Assembly (NCBI GenBank): GCA_023213315.1 | Contig: JAKCPI010004383.1 | Span: 62,001 to 126,000 of the forward strand | From: Euborellia annulipes | Lineage: Eukaryota > Arthropoda > Insecta > Dermaptera > Anisolabididae | Direction: 5' to 3' | DNA length: 64,000 nt | Notes under the pieces: model-generated | Databases searched by the model: none | Told to the model about the DNA's origin: nothing | The model's input: only the letters and a program-made list of their open reading frames with translations | In this document: positions 56,010 through 64,000 of the stretch, one piece after another | How positions within the stretch are numbered: the stretch's first letter is position 1 | Layout: each line of letters begins with the position of its first letter | Translations under genes and position numbers: made by a program

Positions 56010-56190
56010 AAGCTATTTTTCGGCATCGAAGGCCATTTAGACCCCATCCTTATTTATTTGAATTGATTTGTAGCAAATTCAATTTAAATAAATAATGTCA
56101 CCTGGGACGGGATGCGAACCCGAGACCCTTGGTATAAAAGACCATAACTAACCACAGCTAACCCCTACACCAAGGCTCGAGGGCTAAAAA
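56010..56190 (-). mobile_element. tRNA-derived SINE, family 2
   Basis: CTATTTTTCGGCATCGAAGG, ATTTATTTGAATTGATT / AATTTAAATAAATAAT inverted pair, GGGATGCGAACCCGAGACCC (B box on minus) and CCCTACACCAAGGCTCGAGG (A-box region). Most complete copy of family 2. Confidence 0.65.
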
Positions 56191-56222
56191 AATAGTTGAT
56201 TTATATAAAGAATTTAAATCTA

Positions 56223-56341
56223 AGGCTGAACGCACATCAATTGAGCAAATCGTTTTGCTCAATGCCAACGCACACCGATGAGGCAAAATGTTTTCCCATT
56301 GAACAAAATGTTTTGCCATTCAGCAAAATGTTAAACATTTT
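56223..56341. mobile_element. GCTGAACGCAC MITE, partial
   Basis: AAGGCTGAACGCACATCAAT followed by repeated AAAATGTTTTGCC words, as at 20404-20660. The right end is missing. Confidence 0.55.
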
Positions 56342-56689
56342 AAAGAGCATCTAAAAAAACTGAAAAAAATACATCAATAAAGTACTAGTACATTTTGGCC
56401 GATTTTGTTTAAAAGCTTATTTTCAAGACTTAGGGGAGTGCCTAACTTAAATATAAAATTTCAACTTCGTAACTCATTTCCTTCATGCTTAAAAATGTCC
56501 ACACACACAGAGCAATTTGCGGAACTCCCTATTTTGAACTCAGGGGACCTCAAAACGTGTATCACCATCAAAATCTCGTAATCGAATTTTTAGCATGATC
56601 GCAATACTTTCTCTCTCTATTTATTTCATATATAGGGTAAGAGAAAGTAAAAATCGACGAATAGATTCAATCAATGAAAAATATTCAGG

Positions 56690-57241
56690 AGAGTTTTTTT
56701 TTTTTTTTATAAAACATTCACACTTTTTTCTCATTCACATTCACACTCACACAAACATTCACCCTGTCTTTTCGGCATCTCAGGCCATATAAGACATTTA
56801 CGATAACCGTTATTGATTTTAATATACATATATGGGGTCCAGGCATTCTTATTTAAGCTTTTTTTTTTTTTTTTTTTCATTCACACTCACACTCACACAC
56901 ACATTCACACAGTCTTTTCGACAACTTAGGCCATTTAAGACTTTGACGATAACCGTTGTAATATAATATTATCTATTATGGGTTCAGGCATTTCTATTTA
57001 AGCCATCTGGTATCCAGATGGCTTAAATAAAATCATCGGACTGCCTGGGTCCGAACCCGCGGCGTTTGGTATAGGAGGTAGGCACGCTACCTACTACGCC
57101 ACACCCGGGGGCTCTTATTTAAGCTCTTTGGTATCCAATTGGCTTAAATAAAATCATCGGACTGCCTGGGGTCTGAATCCGCGAAGTTTGGTATACGAGG
57201 TTAGCATAGCACGCTAACCTCTACACCAAGCCCCGAGGGCA
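56690..57241 (-). mobile_element. tRNA-SINE family 1 with another SINE of the same family inside
   Basis: The outer copy has its A tail and CACTCACAC tract at 56690-56859 and its tRNA head at 57126-57241 (TACACCAAGCCCCGAGGGC). The inner copy interrupts it in the ATTTAAGC hairpin. Confidence 0.75.
56860..57112 (-). mobile_element. tRNA-SINE family 1, nested copy with 13-bp TSD
   Basis: 253 bp with A tail, CTTTTCGACAACTTAGGCC block, perfect AAGCCATCTGG / CCAGATGGCTT hairpin and tRNA head. Flanked by TCTTATTTAAGCT at 56847-56859 and 57113-57125. Same orientation as its host. Confidence 0.8.
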
Positions 57242-57439
57242 TTCAGGAGAGTTAATATTAAAGAAAACACTAATCCGTTTTATTTTGCATTGATTTTAAT
57301 GTAGGAAAATAATCACGATCATTGTTAAGATATTTTAAAGAGTTCGTTTTTCTTTCCCAAAGTATTGGAAGATTAGGGTGAGTTGGAACTCCCAATATGT
57401 TTTTATTTTTAATTCTGAAATTTGCATTTATAATGTTTT

Positions 57440-57530
57440 TAGGGTGCGGTCGGAATCGAGTTGGTTTATTCGAATGATTTCATATAATCATCATTCGTCG
57501 ACGAAATCGACTCCTATCAATTCCACCCTG
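57440..57530. repeat. Imperfect hairpin element
   Basis: GGGTGCGGTCGGAATCGAG ... TTCGAATGAT is inverted in ATCATTCGTCGACGAAATCG ... AATTCCACCCT. Decayed MITE core or half-palindrome. Class unknown. Confidence 0.35.
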
Positions 57531-57789
57531 ACTACATACTTAGGCGGCGATATCGATCGATTAGTTTATTTAAAATCATCCAATTGTAATTAATATGCAA
57601 AATCGGTTGAAAAGGTCTGTCGGGCTGATCGAATCAGTTCTGTCCGCATACATCCTTCTATTTATTTACTTACTATTTACCTCTAACCTTTTGACCACGA
57701 TGTGGGTAGATCAAATTTTATTAATTAGAACAAAAATCAAATTTCCTTTCTTTGAACTCTTGTAGTACTTTTACGGATAAAAAAGATCT

Positions 57790-58258
57790 AAAATATCTGG
57801 TGTGACTGGTCGCACAGCACACAACTTTCTCAAACCAAAGCTAAAAAAAAAAATTGATTTTTGAATTTTAATCAAAATCGTTGGAGCAAATTTTGATAAA
57901 ATCGAAAAAAGTGAAAAAGTACATCAGTAAAGTACTAGTCCCTTTGAGTCGTTTTTGATTAAAAGTTCATTTTCACGCTCCAGGGGGTTGTCTAACTTAA
58001 ATATAAAATGTCAACTTCGTAGCTCAATTCCTTCATGCTCAAAATTGAACACACACTTAGACAAACAGACAGGCGGACAAACAGACCATGTTGCGAAACA
58101 TTTTTTTTTTTATACAGGAGACCTCGAAACGTGTATATCCATCAAAATCCCCACATCGAATTTTTAACATGAATCCAATACTTTCTCTCTATATAGGCCT
58201 ATATATATTGTATATATTAACATATAGAGGTTAACATATATAGGGGTAAGAGAAAGTA
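57790..58258 (-). mobile_element. SLR repeat copy with internal deletion
   Basis: TCTGGTGTGACTGGTCGCAC (first half of the 3' hairpin) is joined to ATTGATTTTTGAATTTTAAT in the body. It continues to the CAACATGG region, the TACTTTCTCTCTATATAGG hairpin and GGGTAAGAGAAAGTAAA. Confidence 0.65.
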
Positions 58259-58924
58259 AATTCTATGTTCTTTAATAAATTCATATGAAAGGCACCTGAT
58301 TTTCATTTTATTATTTTTTAAATACTATCAAATTATTGTAATTTTTTTTATATTATATATTAGAAACCCACCTCTACCATTTTGATAACAAAAACAAACA
58401 CTCAAGTATTTTTCAGCCCTGATAAATGGTGGCCAGAGATGCTTAATAAATATATAATGTCCTTTTATCTCGTCAGGGTCGGTCTGTTTAAAAGGGTCGT
58501 CAATTTTTAACGCTGTTTCATTTCAAGGGCCGTTGTGAAAGAGAGAATTATTTATCGAAAGACCACTTGGCCAAACTTAAAGGGGGAGGCATGGGTGAAA
58601 AGAGAGGGATGTTCCTTCTTTTTCTTCTTCGAATCAACCCCACCTAAAAAGTCTTTTTGTCGATTTTAAATTCATCACTTGGCTGCTATTGTTATGTATA
58701 TCAAGGCATCCTTGCCCTTTGAAATTTCTTGACTTTACCACTTGAGCTTTTAACCAGCTCATTTAATGTCCTTTTTGATTCTAATTTTCTAAATATTAAT
58801 CTAAGTTTTCCAATAAGAATAAATGTCATAATTAATTTATAACAATATTTGGAAATGCTGATACAAATTCTTGACTATTTATTAATCTATATATTTGTTT
58901 TGTTAGTTAGGATACCGTATGAAA
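58259..58924. other. AT-rich spacer, no gene seen
   Basis: 58420-58700 is less AT-rich but shows no exon signal. Confidence 0.35.
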
Positions 58925-60058
58925 GTGAGTTCTATCTATCTGGTTTGATCATATATATATCTGTCTGTATATATTCTATCTGTCTGTATATATATGTCTG
59001 TCATCTTAAAATGCTTAATTTCTTAATTGAGTGTTAAATCGCTTTGGTTATTCAGATTGACTCGACGTTTCGGCTCTCCTTTTGTAGCCATTTTTAAGAG
59101 TGTTGGGTTGTTAGCAAGTTCTGATGATGCAGGAGGCGGTTTATACTCGAGGTTTTAGTCTCAGATTTGCATAGGAAGAAGTTGGTTGTGTTTATATTCT
59201 GTTTGGGTTGACGTTAATGCATCAATCTGCCTACTATATATATATATATATAAGCTATATTATTTAATAATAATTTTTATTTCAGACCAAATCGCTTTTG
59301 ATCTAATAAATATTGTTTGTTCATCATTAAGTTGATCGAATTCTCCTCCTTTAATTTAGTCTAAAGGATGTTTGAAAACCAATGCCGGATGCTCAGAAGC
59401 AAACATAGTAAATAGTAGTTCCTTTTGTCTTTGATTTTTCTAATTCTATTCGCCAAAGAAAGAAGCAAGAGGGAGTGGGGGGGGGGGGGGTGATCGAATT
59501 CTCCTCCTTTAATTTAGTCTAAAATGTTTAATTAATGCCGGATTCTCAAAGCAAAGCATTAGTAAATAGTAGTTCACTTTTTGTCATTTGGAATTTTTTT
59601 CTAGATCTCTATTCATTGCCATTAAATGATTAATATCTACTAGGTCAAATTATTTAAATTATTCTCAAAATTAAAGAAAAATTCTTTAATAAAAGATAGA
59701 GTAATTTTAAAAAAATATTGCCATAGCAAGGAGGATATAATTTTACCTATTATACTTTTAATTTTGTTTTGGATTATAATACATTTATTCAATTCGGGCT
59801 TACACGTCCAAAATATAATATGTGTGTGTACAATAAGTGTCGAAGTTAATTTATGTTTCTAAAGCCATGTAATTTTCTATGTGATTAATTCATTGTTTTT
59901 TTTTTTTTTTTTTTAATATTAAAAATATTTAATGGAAATTTTCTTGGAACAAACCTTGGAAATAAACCTTCCAAAAAAGAATTTCATTATCTTTTAAAAA
60001 AACAATGAAATAATCACATGGAAAGATCTATTATCCTCTTGCTATTTCAATAATTTTT
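58925..60058 (+). repeat. Duplicated block, copy A (about 1.1 kb)
   Basis: Starts GTGAGTTCTATCTATCTGG and contains TTGACTCGACGTTTCGGC (a decayed minus-strand hammerhead, 59064-59099), GATGATGCAGGAGGCGG, and a MITE-like AACAATGAAATAATCACATGG end. It matches 62289-63386. Copy A has its own internal duplication (TTGATCGAATTCTCCTCC at 59333 and near 59492, with a G13 tract) and lacks a ~160-bp piece present in copy B. Confidence 0.75.
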
Positions 60059-60074
60059 TTTAAGTTACTTTAAG

Positions 60075-60565
60075 AAGTCCCCTGAATCCAAAAAAGTGAT
60101 TTTCGCGACATGGTCTGTCTGACTGTGTGTTTGTCTGTGTTCAATTTTAAGCATTAAGGAATTGAGTTATGTGGCTGAAATTTTATATTTAAATTAGGCA
60201 CCCCTCTGGAGCGTCAAAATAATCTTTTAAACAAAATCGACCAAAAACGTACTACTTTACAAATGTACTTTTTCAGTTTTTTTCGATTTTCTCAAAATTC
60301 GCTTCAACGATTTTGATTAAAATTCAAAAATCAATTATTTTTTCGATTCTCTTTCAAATGTATATTATCATTTTGCTCTCAACATTGTTTGAAGCACACT
60401 TTACTCTTGTATTTCATAGAAAAAGGAGAAATGGTTGTCATGGTAACAAAATATAAATATTTTCCCAACCTTATAAATTTTACATCTTAAATTCTAATAT
60501 ATAGGCGGAAACTAAACATATCTCGACACAAATAATCTCATGTGACCAGTCACACCAGATTTTTT
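60075..60565 (+). mobile_element. SLR repeat copy, lacking the 5' hairpin
   Basis: Begins GTCCCCTGAATCC, runs through all body blocks and ends in a minimal 3' hairpin (TCTCATGTGACCAGTCACAC). It joins duplicated block A directly. Confidence 0.65.
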
Positions 60566-60637
60566 ATTGTGATTATATGAACTTCCCTCCTAAAAATTAA
60601 ATAAAAGAAAATTTATTTTTTTTAAAACTTTATCCTA

Positions 60638-61293
60638 AAATCTGGTGTGACTGTCGCCAGCACACAACTTTCTCTTACCTTCGGTAATCGAAAGTTGTGT
60701 TCTGTGCTTGTCACACCAGATTTTTGTGTCGACTATATTTAGTTTCCGCCAATATATTAGAATTAAAGATGTCAAATTTATAAACATGGGAAAATATTTA
60801 TATTTTGTAACCATGACAACCATTTCTCCTATCTTTCCTATGAAGCACAAGAGTAAAGTGTGCTTCAAACAATTTTGAGAGCAAAACGAGAATATACATT
60901 TTAAAGAGCATCTAAAAATAATTGATTTTTGAATTTTAATCAAAATCGTTAGAGCGAATTTTGAGAAAATCGAAAAAAACTGAAAAAGTACATCAGTAAA
61001 GTACTAGTACTCTTTGGCCGATTTTGATTAAAAGCTTATTTTTCCGGCCCCGGGGGGTGTTTAACTTAAATATAAAATTTCAACCTCCTAGCTCAATTCC
61101 TTCATGCTTAAAATTGAACACACACACACAAGACACCACGCACAGACAGACCATGTCGCGAAAATCACTTTTTTGGATTCAGGGGACCTCAAAACGTGAA
61201 GATCCATCAAAATCTCGACATCGAATTTTTGACATGAATCCAATACTTTCTCTCTATATATTAACATATATATAGAGTTAAGAGAAAGTAAAA
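60638..61293 (-). mobile_element. SLR repeat, full-length copy
   Basis: 656 bp with both ends intact. The 3' hairpin on the left has about 38-base arms (TCTGGTGTGAC, AGCACA, CACAACTTTC) and an apical TTACC-GAA-GGTAA. The 5' end on the right reads, on the minus strand, TTTACTTTCTCTTAACTC. GGTAAGAGAAAGT in the hairpin complements the 5' end (12 of 13). The open frame over this copy is not conserved among the others. Confidence 0.7.
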
Positions 61294-61900
61294 AGAATAA
61301 AAACTCTTAAAAAAATAATAATAATAATAATAATAATAAAATAATTATTTATGAAAAAGATTTAAAATTAATAATCTAAAGGAATGAATAAAAAATAAAT
61401 AATAATAATTAATTACTCTGCTAACCTCACGATCAAAGAGTATACTAATGTCTACTCTGACTCTTATACTCTTTGCTCACTTCAGTTTTATTCTCTATGT
61501 GCGGTATAAAATTTACAAAGAAATATTTATTTTTAGTTTTAATTTTAAAAAAGCTATTCGTTTTCTAAATTAAGTGTTATTAAAAACATATTCAATGTGT
61601 GTGATATAGTGAATACTCAAAAAGTGAATATAAGCTTATTTATATACTTAAATATTATAATTATATTATCAGTCAGAAAAGACTTGTTCATCCCTTTTGA
61701 TTATTATTCATTTATTTGATACAAATTATTATAAAAACATTCATATTCAAATATAAGATATTATTTTTACATAAAAAATATATATATTTTATATTTGAAT
61801 GTTAATTTTATTTAAATGTCATAAAAGGTTAGGTTTGATTTTTATGTAAAAAAAAGGGATATCAATTCTTTCTTATCTGATGATATTTTTATTTTATTAT
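61294..61900. other. AT-rich spacer with an AAT microsatellite
   Basis: (AAT)n at about 61311-61341. No gene is recognised. Confidence 0.35.
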
Positions 61901-61904
61901 AATT

Positions 61905-62034
61905 ATATAAATATGAGTGTAACTGTGCTAATTTGTATCATCATCCTTCAACGAGAATAATCGGGGTCCTTCAGAATAAGGTGGAAGCAGATAGCCTGGT
62001 CCCAACTTTGGCCTGGACCTACCATTTTTCTCTG
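61905..62034 (+). CDS. Possible exon ending in a consensus donor
   Basis: Unique mid-GC sequence ends at CTG|GTGAGT (62034/62035). One frame is open from about 61900 and reads STRIIGVLQNKVEADSLVP then TLAWTYHFSL up to the donor. A second frame is open from 61980. A short ATG frame (MSVTVLICIIILQRE) ends in a stop. An acceptor could be TCCTTCAG at 61971. I do not recognise the product. It may belong to a gene continuing right of the window or past the repeats. Confidence 0.3.
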
Positions 62035-62261
62035 GTGAGTTGTCTTATATATATTTAATTTTAGTAAATATATTCAAAGATAATTTTTATAATTATCTAT
62101 CTATTTGTTTTGATATATTTTAAAACAATATTTTTCTATATTATTCCATTTCATCAAGGAAAGGTTGCAAAAACAGAGACTGGCTGCCAAATTTTTCAAT
62201 ATTTTATTTAAATATTTAAGAAAGATTTGGCTGCCACTATCCGTTCCATATTTAATTTCAT

Positions 62262-62288
<27 letters not shown>

Positions 62289-62293
<5 letters not shown>

Positions 62294-63386
62294 GTTCTAT
62301 CTATCTGATTTGATCATATCTGTCTGTCATCTTAAAATGCTTAATTTCTTAATAGAGTGTTAAATCGCGTTGGTTGTTCAGATTGACTCGACGTTTCGGC
62401 TCTCCTTTTGTAGCCATTTTCAAGAGTGTTTGGTTATCAAGTTCTGATGATGCAGGAGGCGGTTTATACTCGAGGTTTTAGTCTCAGATTTGCATAGGAA
62501 AAAGTTGGTTGTGTTTATATTCTGTTTGGGTTGACGTTAATGCCTCAATCTGCCTTATATATATATACATATAAGCTTATTATTTAATAATAATTTTTAT
62601 TTCAGACAAATCGCTTTTGATCTAATAATATTGTTTGTTCATCATTAAGTTGATCGAATTCTCCTCCTTTAATTTAGTCTAAAATGTTTAATTAATGCCG
62701 GATTCTCAAAGCAAAGCATTAGTGAAGTAGTTCACTTTTTGTCATTTGAAATTTTTTTTTAGATCTCTATTCATTGCCATTAAATGATTAATAAACTACT
62801 AGATTAAATTATTTAAATTATTCTCAAAATTAAAGAAAAATTCTCTAATAAAAGATGGAGTAATTTTAAAAAATTATTGCCATAGCAAGGAGGATATAAT
62901 TTTGCCTATTATACTTTTAATTTTGTTTTGCATTATAATAAATTTATTCAATTCTGGCTTACACGTCCAAAATAAAATATGTGTGTGTACAATAAGTGTC
63001 GAAGTTAATTTATGTTTCTAAAGCCATGTAATTTACTATGTGATTAATTCATTGTTTTTTTTTTTTTTTTTTTTTTTTAATATTAAAAATATTTAATGGA
63101 AATTTTCTTGGAACAAACCTTGGAAATAAACCTTCCAAAAAAGAATTTCATTATCTTTTAAAAAAACAATGAAATAATCACATGGAGAGATCTATTGGCT
63201 GGGACTTTGGCTCACCCAGTACCCTTTATCCAGAAACATACAGGTATATATACGTATGGTTGTTTCCCAACCATTGCGATGGGATAATGAAAATTCATTC
63301 ACAGTTACAAAATTCAAATGATATTGAAATTAATAAATATTATATTCAAAGACTATCTATCCTCTTGCTATTTCAATAATTTTTTA
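62289..63386 (+). repeat. Duplicated block, copy B (about 1.1 kb)
   Basis: Matches copy A at 58925-60058 with small indels, including the decayed hammerhead (62392-62427). It lacks copy A's internal duplication. It has an extra piece (about 63198-63355, from GGCTGGGACTTTGGCTC to GACTATC) that copy A has lost. A (TA)n run precedes it. Confidence 0.75.
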
Positions 63387-64000
63387 AATTACTTTATCTT
63401 TTATTGATGTTATTAAAGAATTTTTTTTTAATTTTGAAAATAATTTAAATCATTTGGTCTAGTAGTTATTTATCTTTTAATGCCATAACACAACAAATTT
63501 CTCTGAACCAACTGGAATCAACTTGTATATATATATATAATTGTCAATTCTCTGTTCGTACCAAAATATCTCAGAAACTATAAGTGCGAGAGCCATGAAA
63601 TTTTTTTTTTGTTTTGTAGAGTATCTTACAGGCGGAGGGGGAGAGGGGGAGGACAGGAATATAATTTCGTCCCGTAAATCGCATCGTTATCCCCACTTTG
63701 TGCGGTTTTCTAAAAACGCTTGACCAAATTAGAACAAATGGAGCAATATTTTTTTTTTTAAATTTATATGGTCCACGGCTTGGGACCTTGAAATAAGCCA
63801 TTTAGCGACTAAGGGGGCCGAGGGGGGACTTGGGCCTAGTAGAAGTATTTGTGGAGACTATAAAATTGAATAGCAAATAGATAAATAAGCTGTATTTATT
63901 TTCGGCTCACAGTATATATTAACTTCCTTTGTATCTTTAACCATCATTTATATATTGATAGAGAACATATAGGTTATGTTTATGTATTTTTATCTATATA
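63387..64000. other. Spacer with fragmentary repeat, no gene seen
   Basis: 63545-63720 (ACCAAAATATCTCAGAAAC ... GGGGGAGAGGGGGAGG) resembles the SLR body in wording and is probably a related repeat. 63770-63840 is G-rich. No exon is recognised. Confidence 0.35.

Larger units (their letters stand above)
55850..56657 (-). mobile_element. SLR repeat copy with nested SINE and MITE
   Basis: Minus-strand SLR blocks frame two insertions: a SINE family 2 copy (56010-56190) and a partial GCTGAACGCAC MITE (56223-56341). The 5' end is intact: ATACTTTCTCTCTCTATTT ... GGGTAAGAGAAAGTAAA at 56640-56655. Confidence 0.6.

Noticed and set aside
24988..57241. CRISPR array or regularly spaced bacterial repeats
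   Set aside because: The recurring TTTAAGCCA hairpins belong to dispersed SINEs with A tails and TSDs, not to an array; the window is eukaryotic.
60635..60943. 102-residue open frame with QLSITEGKRKLCA
   Set aside because: Translation of the SLR 3' hairpin; the same words appear at 39931 and 45451 in broken frames.

Overview
This is a 64 kb window of AT-rich nuclear DNA from a eukaryote with small introns and a heavy load of transposable-element debris. A trehalose/sugar-transporter gene of arthropod type, a Mediator gene with metazoan exon signals, and several tRNA-headed SINE and MITE families point to an arthropod. The repeat style suggests a copepod such as a sea louse, but that is an inference and not proven here.

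Genes are few. At 469-980 (minus) there is a small gene for a charged protein with a possible caspase site plus IAP-binding tetrapeptide at its N-terminus and a RHIM-like segment near its C-terminus. Divergent from it, 1689-2264 (plus) holds the first two coding exons of MED20, a Mediator head subunit; its remaining exons are not visible. A complete four-exon, 490-residue MFS sugar transporter of the Tret1/GLUT type lies at 7704-10814 (minus). Beyond 11 kb only isolated exon-like islands remain: 19127-19399 (minus), a GC-rich promoter-like block at 32080-32595 (plus), a GC-rich island at 50473-50790, and a short exon ending in a strong donor at 62034 (plus). A nuclear copy of part of mitochondrial ND2, with in-frame TGA codons, sits at 18732-19112.

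The rest is repeats, often nested. They comprise: (1) Penelope-like units carrying small hammerhead-ribozyme motifs (about 18 sites, eight well formed), often as inverted pairs; (2) a ~650 bp stem-loop family (here called SLR) with at least 12 copies or fragments, whose 5' end is complementary to its 3' hairpin; (3) two tRNA-derived SINE families and one further tRNA-like insert, some with clear target-site duplications; (4) MITEs with TIRs of Tc1/mariner, pogo, hAT and Harbinger type; (5) a non-autonomous Helitron with a GC-rich 100-bp tandem array at its 3' end, plus a truncated second copy; (6) a ~1.1 kb duplicated block at 58.9 and 62.3 kb.

The remaining spacers are AT-rich, with homopolymers, microsatellites and no coding signal that I can support. 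The most interesting points are the hammerhead set, whose stem I covaries between copies, and the possible IMD-like (IBM + RHIM) gene at the left edge.
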